DNA of 64,000 nt from Cognatishimia activa (GTDB lineage Bacteria; Pseudomonadota; Alphaproteobacteria; Rhodobacterales; Rhodobacteraceae). A program made the translations under genes and the position numbers. The stretch is taken from positions 966,501 through 1,030,500 of the forward strand of contig NZ_CP096147.1 of assembly GCF_026016445.1 (NCBI RefSeq), given 5' to 3'. This document shows, piece by piece, positions 56,543-64,000 of this stretch. Position 1 is the first letter of the stretch. Every line of letters begins with the position of its first letter. The notes beneath the pieces are model-generated. The model was not told the DNA's origin. It saw only the letters and a program-made list of their open reading frames with translations, and made no database searches.

Positions 56543-57493
56543 GTGCGAGACCTGAAAATCCCAGAGCAGCGCCACCCTGAAAAGGCGCACCGCCCGGACA
56601 ATGCCCAGCCAAAGAAACCCAAGTGGATTCGTGTGAAAGCCCCTACGGGTGAGGGCTATAACGCCACGAAAAAGATCATGCGTGAAAACAAGCTGGTTAC
56701 GGTTTGTGAAGAAGCGGGCTGCCCGAACGCCGGCGAATGCTGGAGCCAGGGCCACGCCACCATGATGATCATGGGCGACATCTGTACCCGCGGCTGTACC
56801 TTCTGCAACATCGCGACGGGTCGCCCGGATGATCTGGACGTATTTGAGCCAGGCCGTGTGGCTGATGCAGTACAAAAACTGGGCCTGAACCACGTGGTCA
56901 TTACATCGGTTGACCGTGACGACCTGAAAGACGGTGGTGCAGAGCATTTCGCGCAAACCATTCGCGCCGTGCGTCACCGCTCTCCTCAGACCACAATCGA
57001 AATTCTGACACCGGACTTCCTGAAATGTGATGACTCGGTTCTGGAAGTAGTTGTCGAAGCCAAACCAGATGTCTTTAACCACAACCTTGAAACCGTTCCG
57101 GGCCTCTACCCAGAGGTTCGTCCGGGCGCGCGCTACTTCCACAGCCTGCGCCTTCTGCAGCGGGTGAAAGAACTGGATCCGTCGATATTCACCAAATCAG
57201 GCATCATGGTTGGACTGGGAGAAGACCGTCAGGCCGTGCTTCAAGTCATGGACGATGCGCGCGCGGCAGACGTTGATTTCCTGACCATCGGTCAGTATCT
57301 GCAGCCAACGCCAAAGCACCACGGTGTGGATCGCTTTGTGACGCCTGAAGAATTCGAAAGCTATGAGAAGGCCGCTTACGGCAAGGGCTTCCTGATGGTG
57401 TCAGCCACACCGCTAACCCGCAGCTCTTATCACGCAGGTGATGATTTCGCGAAGCTACGGGCGAACCGTCTGGCGAAGCTTGGGCAGGGTTAA
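56543..57493 (+). CDS. lipA: Lipoyl synthase
   Basis: This 316-aa radical-SAM enzyme inserts two sulfurs into octanoyl groups of lipoyl domains. The auxiliary cluster motif is [14 protein letters not shown] and the radical-SAM motif is [11 protein letters not shown]. The C-terminus has [16 protein letters not shown] with the Arg-Ser-Ser-Tyr ligand. The GTG at 56543 (VRDLKIPEQ, read as Met) lies nine bases after AAGGA. An in-frame GTG at 56525 would place the start before that site. A terminator follows. Confidence 0.95.
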   Translation: MRDLKIPEQRHPEKAHRPDNAQPKKPKWIRVKAPTGEGYNATKKIMRENKLVTVCEEAGCPNAGECWSQGHATMMIMGDICTRGCTFCNIATGRPDDLDVFEPGRVADAVQKLGLNHVVITSVDRDDLKDGGAEHFAQTIRAVRHRSPQTTIEILTPDFLKCDDSVLEVVVEAKPDVFNHNLETVPGLYPEVRPGARYFHSLRLLQRVKELDPSIFTKSGIMVGLGEDRQAVLQVMDDARAADVDFLTIGQYLQPTPKHHGVDRFVTPEEFESYEKAAYGKGFLMVSATPLTRSSYHAGDDFAKLRANRLAKLGQG

Positions 57494-57518
57494 ACCAGCT
57501 AATAAATCGAATAACAGT

Positions 57519-57543
57519 CGGCGCCTTAGGGCGCCGTTTTTGT
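57519..57543 (+). terminator. Rho-independent terminator of lipA
   Basis: The stem CGGCGCC / GGCGCCG with loop TTAG is followed by TTTTTG, 26 bases after the lipA stop. It also separates lipA from the convergent cytochrome gene, which ends at 57549. Confidence 0.88.
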
Positions 57544-57548
57544 TTGTG

Positions 57549-58430
57549 TTATTGAACGAGGGCTTGCAGATAGGCCGCAATTGCCAGTCGATCTTCTGCG
57601 GTCAATTGCCCCATGTTTTCAACCACATGCGCCATAGGGCCACCCGCGCTATCAAATTCCGGGGTGAACCCGGTTTCAAGATAATAGGCGACATCTTCTG
57701 GCGACCAGTCCAGCACTGCAGGCGTAATCCCAGGCACTTTTCCTTCACCCGGCAAGAATGCACCGGTCAGCCAGTCAGCTGTATTCAATCCGCCCAATGG
57801 ATTGCGTGGCGTGTGGCATTCCGCGCAATGCGCCTGTGCTTCGACAAGATAGCGGCCGCGGACCAGTTCCGGTGTGTTGGCCTCTTCAAATACCCAATCC
57901 GTCCCGGCGAATAGCAGTTTCCAACCTCCCAGGGTGCGCCGGATGTTAAAGGGAAAGCCCACTTGATGCGCCTGACTTGCTGTTTCGCTGGCGGGCAGGG
58001 TGTCCATGAAGGTCTTGAGGTCGGCAATATCCTGTTCTGTCATACGCGCATAGGCGGTGTAAGGGAAAACAGGAAAGTAGTGTTTGCCGTCCGGGGACAC
58101 TCCGCGCTGCACTGCATTGGCAAATTCCACCAGGGTCCAACCTCCAATGCCGTATTCAGAGCTTGGTGAGATATTGGGAGCCAGGAAAGTGCCGAAATCA
58201 GATGGGAAGGATTGGCCGCCTGCCAAAACTGGCGCCTCGGAGAATTCAGACTTTGGTTCGGTATGGCAAGAGGCACAGCCTGAAGCATGAAAAACTGTCG
58301 CGCCGCGTATGGCGTTGCCGGTCAGCCCCTCAAATCGGGCTTCATCCACCCCGCGTGGGATGGTTATCACATAAAATGCTGCGAGGCCCGCAAGCCCCAA
58401 AACAATGAGGTAACGTAAGATGCGGGCCAT
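57549..58430 (-). CDS. Membrane-anchored dihaem cytochrome c
   Basis: This 293-aa protein has an N-terminal hydrophobic anchor (RYLIVLGLAGLAAFYV, residues 5-20) and two CXXCH haem sites (CASCH near residue 52 and CAECH near residue 205), with Met ligands possible in the GPMAHVVENMG and ARMTEQDIAD regions. The layout resembles the cytochrome c subunits of periplasmic dehydrogenases of the alcohol, aldehyde or gluconate type. It lies 11 bases downstream of a cytochrome c' gene, so the two form an electron-transfer unit without an adjacent dehydrogenase. Confidence 0.88.
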   Translation of the reverse strand: MARILRYLIVLGLAGLAAFYVITIPRGVDEARFEGLTGNAIRGATVFHASGCASCHTEPKSEFSEAPVLAGGQSFPSDFGTFLAPNISPSSEYGIGGWTLVEFANAVQRGVSPDGKHYFPVFPYTAYARMTEQDIADLKTFMDTLPASETASQAHQVGFPFNIRRTLGGWKLLFAGTDWVFEEANTPELVRGRYLVEAQAHCAECHTPRNPLGGLNTADWLTGAFLPGEGKVPGITPAVLDWSPEDVAYYLETGFTPEFDSAGGPMAHVVENMGQLTAEDRLAIAAYLQALVQ

Positions 58431-58441
58431 CGGTGTGCTTT

Positions 58442-58912
58442 CTATTTACCGCGGAAGGCTTTGTGGCAGGAACCGCATGCCCCGCCAACCGGCCCCATGG
58501 CGGCTTGCAAGGAGGCAAGGTCTTTGCCCGCTGCATCAGCCATAGCGTTGGCTGCGGTGGCCATAGCGGTCGCGTTTTCGACAACAGCAGGGAAGGTTGT
58601 CCAGATTTCGGCCTTGGCACGTGTGCCTTCGACGCTGTCCATATCTGAGCCCTGCGGCCAAAGCGTCATCGCGTCGAGATTTGCGACAGCTTTCAGGTTG
58701 TTTGCTGCGGCAGAAGCCGCGGCCGCATCATAAGCGACTTCGCCCTTTGCCATTGCACCAAGAATGCCGAGGTTGTGTGCGTAAAGCTGCATCTGGCCTT
58801 GGCGTGCTTTGATGGCACCCTGAATGGCAGGGTCTGCGTGGCTACCAGCAAACGTTACGCCCGCCCCCATAGCAATCGCGAGAGCGGCGGTGATCATTAC
58901 CTTTGTTTTCAT
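58442..58912 (-). CDS. Cytochrome c' (c-556 type)
   Basis: This 156-aa periplasmic haem protein has a signal peptide (MKTKVMITAALAIAMGAGVTFA) and a four-helix bundle starting AIKARQGQMQLYAHNLGILG. The C-terminal haem motif GACGSCHKAFRGK carries Cys-x2-Cys-His. Family members bind NO or CO or carry electrons. Residue Met-Gln-Leu in the first helix fits a six-coordinate c-556. It precedes the dihaem cytochrome by 11 bases. Confidence 0.92.
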   Translation of the reverse strand: MKTKVMITAALAIAMGAGVTFAGSHADPAIQGAIKARQGQMQLYAHNLGILGAMAKGEVAYDAAAASAAANNLKAVANLDAMTLWPQGSDMDSVEGTRAKAEIWTTFPAVVENATAMATAANAMADAAGKDLASLQAAMGPVGGACGSCHKAFRGK

Positions 58913-59024
58913 GGCAAACTTCCCTGTTCTAAAGCAGTTAAAGTGAAATCAGTTTAGGGGAAGCTTCTTAAAAACGAAGGAATGAGTCACCAAAATAATT
59001 CACGATTAGTTGATTGGGCGGGCT

Positions 59025-59204
59025 TCAGCGCAGGCCTTTATTGCCAATTTTCTCGGCTGTCAGTGCCTCAGGCCAGCCGAAATATTGCTCAATTCCATAG
59101 AGAATGGCCGTGCAGACCACTGCGAAAAGGACGATCTGAATGCGCCGCCGAGAGGGCGGGTTGCGCGCCCAAAGCGCCATTTTCATCAGCCAGCGCGGGT
59201 TCAT
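59025..59204 (-). CDS. 59-aa membrane protein coupled to hpt
   Basis: A short frame begins [20 protein letters not shown], contains one hydrophobic helix ([18 protein letters not shown], about residues 23-40) and ends in a polar segment with [11 protein letters not shown]. Its ATG overlaps the hpt stop (ATGA at 59201-59204), so it is probably translated by coupling. Function unknown. I recall similar small proteins next to hpt in related genomes but cannot verify this. Confidence 0.65.
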   Translation of the reverse strand: MNPRWLMKMALWARNPPSRRRIQIVLFAVVCTAILYGIEQYFGWPEALTAEKIGNKGLR

Positions 59205-59740
59205 TCCACAAACCGGACTTTGCCAATGAAGGGCAGGTTGCGATTGCGCTGCGCATAGTCGATGCCGTAGCCCACAACAAATTCGTCTGGGATTTCAAAC
59301 CCAATCCAATCCGCGCGCACATCAGCTTCGCGGCGGGTTGGTTTATCGAGAAGCGCGATGGTTTTCATCTTGCGGGGCTCGCGGCTTTCCAAAAGGTGCT
59401 TGACGTGATGCAGGGTGTGACCTGTGTCCACAATATCTTCTACAACCAAGACATCGCGGCCATGAATTTCGCCGCGCAAGTCTTTGAGAATGCGGACCTC
59501 ACGGCTGCTTTCCATGGCGTTGCCATAAGATGATGCTTCAAGGAAATCGACTTCGACCGGGAGGTCCAATTCACGCACCAGATCCGCAATGAACACAAAG
59601 GAGCCACGCAGTAGACCCACAACAACCAGCTTATCAGTATCAGAGAACTCGCTGCGAATTTCCTCACAAAGCCCTTCGATCCGCGCCGCGATGCTTTTGG
59701 CTGAGATCATTTGATCAATCACATAATCTGGCTGTGTCAT
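59201..59740 (-). CDS. hpt: Hypoxanthine phosphoribosyltransferase
   Basis: This 179-aa type I phosphoribosyltransferase salvages hypoxanthine (and guanine) to IMP/GMP with PRPP. The PRPP motif is [15 protein letters not shown] and the flexible loop region is [18 protein letters not shown]. The base-binding Lys is in [10 protein letters not shown], followed by [18 protein letters not shown]. The ATG at 59740 starts [13 protein letters not shown]. The frame up to 59947 is rejected as it overlaps the divergent gene. Confidence 0.95.
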   Translation of the reverse strand: MTQPDYVIDQMISAKSIAARIEGLCEEIRSEFSDTDKLVVVGLLRGSFVFIADLVRELDLPVEVDFLEASSYGNAMESSREVRILKDLRGEIHGRDVLVVEDIVDTGHTLHHVKHLLESREPRKMKTIALLDKPTRREADVRADWIGFEIPDEFVVGYGIDYAQRNRNLPFIGKVRFVE

Positions 59741-59817
59741 GCTGCCCTCTTGATTTTCCGCGCCCAGCATACGAAATGGGCGCACACTGTCTATGACGAT
59801 CCGAGCAGAAAAACCAG

Positions 59818-60273
59818 ATGCCAACGCATTCAGAAACACGCACTTTGCCGTATACGGCGCAGCAGATGTACGATCTGGTTGCAGATGTCGCGGCCTATCC
59901 GAAGTTTCTACCGTGGTGCGCGGCGGCCCGTATCCGATCCCGCACACCAGAGGGCGATGCAGAGCTAATGCTGGCGGATTTGGTAATCTCGTTCAAAGTC
60001 TTTCGTGAACGCTTTGGCTCCAAGGTATTGCTGCATCCGGTGGAGAAAAGTATCGACACCGAATACCTGGATGGCCCCTTCAAGTTTTTAAAATCCACCT
60101 GGGATTTCAAAGATGTAGAAGGCGGATGTGATGTTTCGTTCTATGTCGATTTTGAATTCAAGAACGCGATCCTGCAGGGGATTATCGGGGTGGTCTTCAA
60201 TGAGGCCATGCACCGAATTGTGCGGGCTTTTGAAACGCGGGCCGCAGAGCTATATGGACATCAGCTTTCGTGA
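59818..60273 (+). CDS. COQ10/RatA-like SRPBCC-domain protein
   Basis: This 151-aa START-like protein matches the coenzyme-Q-binding COQ10 family: [20 protein letters not shown], then [22 protein letters not shown] and [19 protein letters not shown]. In mitochondria and bacteria these proteins deliver ubiquinone to the respiratory chain. The E. coli member was also named RatA. It is divergent from hpt, and its last 13 bases overlap the convergent GFA-family gene. Confidence 0.92.
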   Translation: MPTHSETRTLPYTAQQMYDLVADVAAYPKFLPWCAAARIRSRTPEGDAELMLADLVISFKVFRERFGSKVLLHPVEKSIDTEYLDGPFKFLKSTWDFKDVEGGCDVSFYVDFEFKNAILQGIIGVVFNEAMHRIVRAFETRAAELYGHQLS

Positions 60274-60653
60274 ACGGCAATGCCGGGCCAGTTTATGCGC
60301 TCTTCGCTGTGATACTCTGAGCTTGGGCTAATTTTCGCTGGATCTTCTAAGAGAGCCGCATAGAAATGTACTTCGTTTGGATAGCGTTCTGACTTGTAGT
60401 ACAACTGTGAACCACAATCTGGACAAAATCCGCGCTCCGCGTGGTCGCTGCTTCTATAGGTTTTAGGTTGTATTCCCCAAAAGCGCCAATTCCCATTTGG
60501 ATTGCCAATCCAAGTTGTCATCGGCGATGCAGTGGCGCGTCTGCAGCTTTCGCAATAGCAGTTGCCGACCCAATTATGAGGCCCCGCCAGCTCAAACTTA
60601 CAGGCTCCGCATAAGCAGTGGCCTTTCAGGACCTGCGATTGTGCTGTTTTCAC
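60261..60653 (-). CDS. GFA-family (glutathione-dependent formaldehyde-activating-like) protein
   Basis: This 130-aa zinc protein has the family Cys pattern GHCLCGACKFE, NCYCESCRRATASP and GFCPDCGSQLYYKSE. Members include Gfa of Paracoccus and many CENP-V-like proteins of unknown function, so a role in formaldehyde metabolism is not certain. The GTG at 60653 follows an almost perfect ribosome-binding site, AAAGGAGGTG, and is chosen over an ATG at 60731. The 3' end overlaps the COQ10-like gene by 13 bases. Confidence 0.87.
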   Translation of the reverse strand: MKTAQSQVLKGHCLCGACKFELAGPHNWVGNCYCESCRRATASPMTTWIGNPNGNWRFWGIQPKTYRSSDHAERGFCPDCGSQLYYKSERYPNEVHFYAALLEDPAKISPSSEYHSEERINWPGIAVHES

Positions 60654-60731
60654 TTTTGCACCTCCTTTAGATCGGAAGATACAGATAAGTTTTGAATATG
60701 GAACGTGTTCTTTTCCGCTGTCAATCGTCAT

Positions 60732-60755
60732 AAATCAAACATGCCGGAGGCATGT
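60732..60755 (-). terminator. Probable terminator of the universal stress gene
   Basis: On the minus strand, ACATGCC-TCC-GGCATGT is followed by the T-rich TTGATTTAT, about 33 bases after the stop. Confidence 0.55.
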
Positions 60756-60787
60756 GAAAGCTTGACGGGATGATGTCCAGATTGAAG

Positions 60788-61234
60788 TCAAGCGACGGTC
60801 AAACAGGCGCATTTGGCATTGTGAGCCACGCCCTGAGCTGTGCTCCCTTGGATCAGGGCTCCTAAACTTCCAAGGCCGCGCCGACCAGTGACAATCAGGT
60901 CTGCATCACACCCCTCCGCGCAGGCAACGATTTCTTCCACCGGATCACCTCTATGGCTATAGGTTTTGACCGCGGACAGATCATAGTCCTGTGCAATGCC
61001 TTTGCCCCGTCCAATAATCATATTGGCCGCCTTCGTGACCTCTTCATCATTGGGCATGGTTGTAACGGTGTGATACCCGGCGACGGCTCCCATCGCGAAG
61101 GCAACTGTTTTGGGCTGTGGGGTGTGTACAAGATGGATCTCTGATCCATATTTCTGAGCCAAATCACAGGCTGTACGGAGTGCCTTGTCAGATGTTTCTG
61201 AACCGTCCAAGCCAACAACAATTTTCTCAAACAT
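60788..61234 (-). CDS. Universal stress protein (UspA family)
   Basis: This 148-aa ATP-binding Usp has KIVVGLDGSETSDKALRTACDLA at the start and the nucleotide motif DLIVTGRRGLGSLGALIQGS (G-x2-G-x9-G(S/T) type) near the end. A dyad TTGAT-N4-GTCAA lies 58-71 bases upstream, one base from the FNR/FnrL consensus, so it is probably induced at low oxygen. It stands alone between terminators. Confidence 0.92.
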   Translation of the reverse strand: MFEKIVVGLDGSETSDKALRTACDLAQKYGSEIHLVHTPQPKTVAFAMGAVAGYHTVTTMPNDEEVTKAANMIIGRGKGIAQDYDLSAVKTYSHRGDPVEEIVACAEGCDADLIVTGRRGLGSLGALIQGSTAQGVAHNAKCACLTVA

Positions 61235-61291
61235 TGCAGATCTCCCTTTTTGCTAACACTGCCAGTCTAGGACAGTCCGGGAAATCGGCCC

Positions 61292-61305
61292 TTGATTCAC
61301 GTCAA
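61292..61305. promoter_or_regulatory. FNR/FnrL-type binding site upstream of the universal stress gene
   Basis: TTGATTCACGTCAA matches TTGAT-N4-ATCAA with one difference (GTCAA). The position, 58-71 bases before the start codon, fits activation from about -41 of a transcript with a short leader. Dnr/NnrR-type regulators bind similar dyads. Confidence 0.55.
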
Positions 61306-61330
61306 TGTGGCTAGATCCCGGGGGCACAAA

Positions 61331-61360
61331 CAAAAATGGCGACCAAATAGGTCGCCATTC
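61331..61360 (-). terminator. Rho-independent terminator of amt
   Basis: On the minus strand, AATGGCGACC / GGTCGCCATT with loop TATTT is followed by TTTTG, 23 bases after the amt stop. Confidence 0.85.
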
Positions 61361-61382
61361 TTAGCAATATCGTCAACCAGAT

Positions 61383-62564
61383 TTAGGAACTGACGTCGTA
61401 AGCACGCTCTCCGTGCACAGCCAGATCCAGACCATTGGTCTCGGTTTCTGCATCGACACGCAGAGGTGTGATGGCTTTGACCACGTAGATCAGAACCATG
61501 GTGACAACCACTGTGAAGACCCCAACAATTGCGAGGGAGCCCAGCTGAGCCGCCCATGCGCCCTGACCGAAGACTGCGATCATGATGGTGCCGAAGATGC
61601 CGCCAACTCCGTGGACAGCGAATACGTCCAGAGTGTCGTCGATTTTCAGTCCATTGCGGATCACGTTAACGGCTTCCTGGCACAGGATACCCGCGACGGC
61701 ACCGATGACCAGAGCTTCCACAGGGCCAACAAAACCAGATGCCGGAGTGATGGACGCAAGACCTGCGATGGTACCTGTGACCAGACCCACCAGAGATGCC
61801 TTGCCGTATTTGATCTTTTCCCAAATTGCCCAGGTCAAAGATGCGGTTGCAGCAGAGATATGTGTAACAGTCAGAGCCATTGCCGCACCGCCGTCTGCGG
61901 CCAGCTGCGAGCCGCCATTAAAGCCGAACCAGCCAACCCAAAGCATCGCTGCGCCAATCATCACCATCCAAGGTGCATGCGGTGGTGTTGTCTTGTTTTT
62001 GCGTGGACCAAGAACAACCGCCAGCAGGAGCGCTGCGATACCTGCTGTTTCGTGAACCACGATGCCGCCAGCAAAGTCGCGCACGCCGGTTTCGCCGAAG
62101 ATGCCGCCATCTGCAAGAAAGCCGCCGCCCCAGACCCAGTGAACCACCGGTGCGTAGCAAAGCAGCATCCAAAGAGCAGAGAAGAGAAGAACAAAGCCAA
62201 AGCCAATGCGTTCTACATAGGCACCGACGATCAGTGCCGGGGTGATGATCGCAAAGGTCATCTGAAAGGCAAAGAAGAGAACTTCGGGCAGGGTGCCTGA
62301 CAGGGTGTCAGCAGTGATGCCTGAAAGGAACATCTTGTCCAGACCGCCCCAGAAGCCTGATGTGCCACCGCCGAAAGCGATGGAGTATCCTGCGACCAAC
62401 CACAAGACGCTCATCAAGCAGGCGATGGCGTAGCAGTGCATGAAAACGCTCAATACGTTGCGCGCGCGCACAAGGCCGCCATAAAACAAAGCCAGACCCG
62501 GCAGGGTCATAAACAGCACTAGGGCTGTGGCGACGATAATCCAAGCGGTATCCGCTCCGTTCAT
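61383..62564 (-). CDS. amt: Ammonium transporter
   Basis: This 393-aa Amt/Rh channel has eleven predicted helices: TAWIIVATALVLFMTLPGLALFYGGLVR at its start, VHWVWGGGFLADGG with the Phe-gate region, DFAGGIVVHETAGIAALL with pore His, and DVFAVHGVGGIFGT with the second pore His. The ATG at 62564 follows GGGAC and AAGGA. No glnK lies beside it, which is unusual because amt and glnK are normally linked. Either a second amt exists or PII control is in trans. No clear sigma-54 promoter was seen upstream. Confidence 0.94.
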   Translation of the reverse strand: MNGADTAWIIVATALVLFMTLPGLALFYGGLVRARNVLSVFMHCYAIACLMSVLWLVAGYSIAFGGGTSGFWGGLDKMFLSGITADTLSGTLPEVLFFAFQMTFAIITPALIVGAYVERIGFGFVLLFSALWMLLCYAPVVHWVWGGGFLADGGIFGETGVRDFAGGIVVHETAGIAALLLAVVLGPRKNKTTPPHAPWMVMIGAAMLWVGWFGFNGGSQLAADGGAAMALTVTHISAATASLTWAIWEKIKYGKASLVGLVTGTIAGLASITPASGFVGPVEALVIGAVAGILCQEAVNVIRNGLKIDDTLDVFAVHGVGGIFGTIMIAVFGQGAWAAQLGSLAIVGVFTVVVTMVLIYVVKAITPLRVDAETETNGLDLAVHGERAYDVSS

Positions 62565-62722
62565 TGTCCCGTTCCTTCTTCGAAATGTTCCGTTGCAGGC
62601 GGTCAAAGCGGAAGTGGGCTGCAAAACAAAGCAGCATGCGCTGCAGAAACGCTAATAATATAGACAATATGAATACTGATTAAAAAATAGACGATAAGTT
62701 TGGCGTTATGCTTAATAATTCA

Positions 62723-63196
62723 TCAGTATTGAGAAATTGCCTTTTGGAGCAGCGACAATGCGTGATTCTGCGCCGCCTTGCGCACATTTTCGCGGCCAAG
62801 TGCTCCGAATTCAACCGTTTCAGTAATCGTACTCTTGCCATTTGTGATGCCAAAACAGACACGACCTTCCGGCTTGTGCTCTGAACCGCCGGGGCCGGCG
62901 ATGCCCGTGATCGATACCGCGATCTGAGCCTTGCTGTTGGAAACAGCACCTTCAGCCATTTCTTTGGCCACGTCCTCTGAGACAGCGCCAACTGCATCGA
63001 GTGTCTTGGAAGAGACGCCCAGCATCTCTTGCTTGGCGTCATTCGTGTAAGTCACGAAGCCACGTTCCATGACTGCGGAGGACCCAGCGATGTCTGTCAG
63101 TGCTGCAAAGACTAAACCACCGGTGCAGCTTTCGGCGGTCGCGATCATCACGCCTTTGGATTTGGCGGCTTCTAAGACATCGTTAGCAAGGCTCAT
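62723..63196 (-). CDS. CinA C-terminal domain protein (nicotinamide-nucleotide amidase type)
   Basis: This 157-aa stand-alone CinA C-terminal (PncC-like) domain has IATAESCTGGLVFAALTDIAG, SSAVMERGFVTYTNDAKQEMLG and VSITGIAGPGGSEHKPEGRVCFG. The enzyme deamidates NMN to NaMN in pyridine-nucleotide recycling. The N-terminal COG1058 domain is lacking. The ATG at 63196 overlaps the pgpA stop (ATGA). A 9-bp inverted repeat, AATACTGAT (62672-62680) with ATCAGTATT (62722-62730), spans the stop. Confidence 0.92.
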   Translation of the reverse strand: MSLANDVLEAAKSKGVMIATAESCTGGLVFAALTDIAGSSAVMERGFVTYTNDAKQEMLGVSSKTLDAVGAVSEDVAKEMAEGAVSNSKAQIAVSITGIAGPGGSEHKPEGRVCFGITNGKSTITETVEFGALGRENVRKAAQNHALSLLQKAISQY

Positions 63197-63705
63197 AGGA
63201 TCACCAGATGAAAGAGCGCGGCCAGTATGCCCGTGCAAATCGCTGCATATACACCCGCGATCACGTCATCCAGCATCACGCCGAGTGCATCGCCGCGTCG
63301 ATCCGCCCAACCCACGAGGTTCGGCTTGGTGATGTCAAACAGGCGGAACAGTAAGAAGCCTGCAATCCATCCGGGGTACAGCGCGAGCGGATCAGCCCCC
63401 ATTCGCCAAGCGCCATAGCTGGTCACAAGTAATGCGATCCACTGTCCGGCCACCTCATCGATGACCACTTCGCTTGGGTCATGATCGTCAGATTGCTGCG
63501 TGTACTGTGCGGTTGCCCACCAGCCGATTGGGAAAACCAATAGGGTCGCAATGGCCAAAACCGGGAAGCCGCCTAGATAATGAAGTAATAGCGCAAGGCC
63601 GACGGCAACGGCTGATCCCCAGGTGCCTGGGGCAGGGCGTAAAAAGCCAGCACCGCCGACCGTTGCGACCCATTTGGCCGCTGAATTTTGAGACATAGTT
63701 TGCAT
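63193..63705 (-). CDS. pgpA: Phosphatidylglycerophosphatase A
   Basis: This 170-aa inner-membrane phosphatase makes phosphatidylglycerol from PGP. It has GFLRPAPGTWGSAVAVGLAL, the acidic VVIDEVAGQWIALL and RLFDITKPNLVGWADRR, all of the PgpA family, and three to four hydrophobic helices. Starts at 63705 and 63696 are both possible. It is coupled to the cinA-like gene by ATGA and is divergent from dus. Confidence 0.94.
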   Translation of the reverse strand: MQTMSQNSAAKWVATVGGAGFLRPAPGTWGSAVAVGLALLLHYLGGFPVLAIATLLVFPIGWWATAQYTQQSDDHDPSEVVIDEVAGQWIALLVTSYGAWRMGADPLALYPGWIAGFLLFRLFDITKPNLVGWADRRGDALGVMLDDVIAGVYAAICTGILAALFHLVIL

Positions 63706-63864
63706 GATGCCTGTCTATGAGGTGCTGCGTGAAGACGCAATCTCCCCCTTTTGCTTGATTAAAATTTAGGCACTTGCATATTTCTGATACATTTTTTGGC
63801 GTAGATTCGTTGAGGGTGGTCTGATTCCTCCTTAAATTGAGCGCAAGTGACAAGGATTAGACAG

Positions 63865-64000
63865 TTGAGCATTCGTCTCGGAGACCTGACATTGGACCCG
63901 CCTGTGTTTCTGGCCCCATTGGCCGGGATCACCGATTTGCCATTTCGCGAACTTGTCGCGGAATTTGGCGCGGGTCTTGTCGTATCTGAAATGATCGCCT
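63865..64000 (+). CDS. dusB: tRNA-dihydrouridine synthase (DusB-type), 3' end beyond window
   Basis: Only the first 45 codons are present, starting at TTG 63865 eight bases after AAGGA. The sequence has VFLAPLAGITDLPFRELVAEFGAG and VVSEMIA-type residues in order (APLAGITDLPFR, then VVSEM), the FMN-binding start of Dus enzymes that reduce uridines in tRNA D loops. Among alphaproteobacterial homologues this start is closest to DusB, and the subtype is inferred. Confidence 0.8.
   Translation, partial: MSIRLGDLTLDPPVFLAPLAGITDLPFRELVAEFGAGLVVSEMIA

Noticed and set aside
61413-62300. Plus-strand ORF of 295 codons, Cys- and His-rich
   Set aside because: Antisense shadow of amt, and its composition is not that of a natural protein.
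62565-62722. Possible sigma-54 promoter upstream of amt
   Set aside because: No sequence with GG and GC at the required -24/-12 spacing was found.

Overview
The window reads as a chromosomal segment of a marine alphaproteobacterium of the family Rhodobacteraceae (Roseobacter group). The evidence is gene content and order: sciP-ctrA next to ligA-recG, a Hint/RTX exoprotein, DUF6477 and DUF6456 proteins, the pyrH-frr-uppS-cdsA-rseP-bamA-skp-fabZ-lpxA-lpxI-lpxB run, trmFO (the folate-dependent form), and LexA-type GTTC-N7-GTTC and CtrA-type TTAA-N7-TTAA motifs. I cannot name the species. Nearly all of the window is ordinary, densely packed core genome. Many neighbouring genes overlap by 1 to 17 bases, and several convergent pairs abut.

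Left edge (1-1870): the end of a 5'-truncated KAP-family P-loop NTPase gene, AT-richer by eye than the rest, is followed by a 3' fragment of a tRNA-Leu(CAA) gene and its terminator. This is the usual signature of the distal end of a genomic island integrated at a tRNA gene, with the island lying to the left. Next come a secreted RTX-repeat/Hint protein and a divergent, shorter, degenerate Hint protein (1878-5459).

5460-16700 holds a CNNM/CBS membrane protein, a metallophosphoesterase, xerD with two envelope genes upstream (one of only 49 aa), aroK-aroB, a DMT exporter, a small P-loop kinase-like protein, ssb, a lytic transglycosylase, an AraC regulator and miaA. 16820-27846 is the long plus-strand growth and envelope cluster: UMP kinase, ribosome recycling, undecaprenyl and CDP-diacylglycerol synthesis, the RseP protease, BamA/Skp and the start of lipid A synthesis. 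dxr, which I expect between cdsA and rseP in this family, is not there. A 46-aa membrane ORF sits between rseP and bamA. 27927-34740 carries mnmA, the cell-cycle pair sciP-ctrA, ligA and recG.

A 40-aa predicted membrane peptide (34847-34969) lies behind an alphaproteobacterial SOS box and is followed by a strong terminator. In my view it is the best candidate for something undescribed. 35218-44000 contains an Fe-S scaffold protein, hisI, gluQRS, trmFO with a structured leader, an enoyl-CoA hydratase-like protein, a thioesterase, a possible minus-strand sRNA, a MocR regulator with a TehA/SLAC1-type channel, and rplM-rpsI. 44134-51641 holds a ppk2-tetR pair, an alpha/beta hydrolase with metA, an unassigned P-loop protein, a FadL-type porin behind a perfect 18-bp palindrome, an EamA transporter and an NAD-dependent epimerase.

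51642-64000 holds an ABM-domain protein, guaA, the divergent DUF6477/DUF6456 pair, a VOC protein, a peroxiredoxin, lipA, two cytochromes c, hpt with a coupled 59-aa ORF, a COQ10-like protein, a GFA-family protein, a universal stress protein behind an FNR-type site, amt, the cinA C-terminal domain, pgpA and the beginning of a dus tRNA-dihydrouridine synthase. No CRISPR array, complete insertion sequence, rRNA gene or complete tRNA gene was seen. Start sites were chosen from ribosome-binding sites and family starts and differ from the longest open frame where noted.
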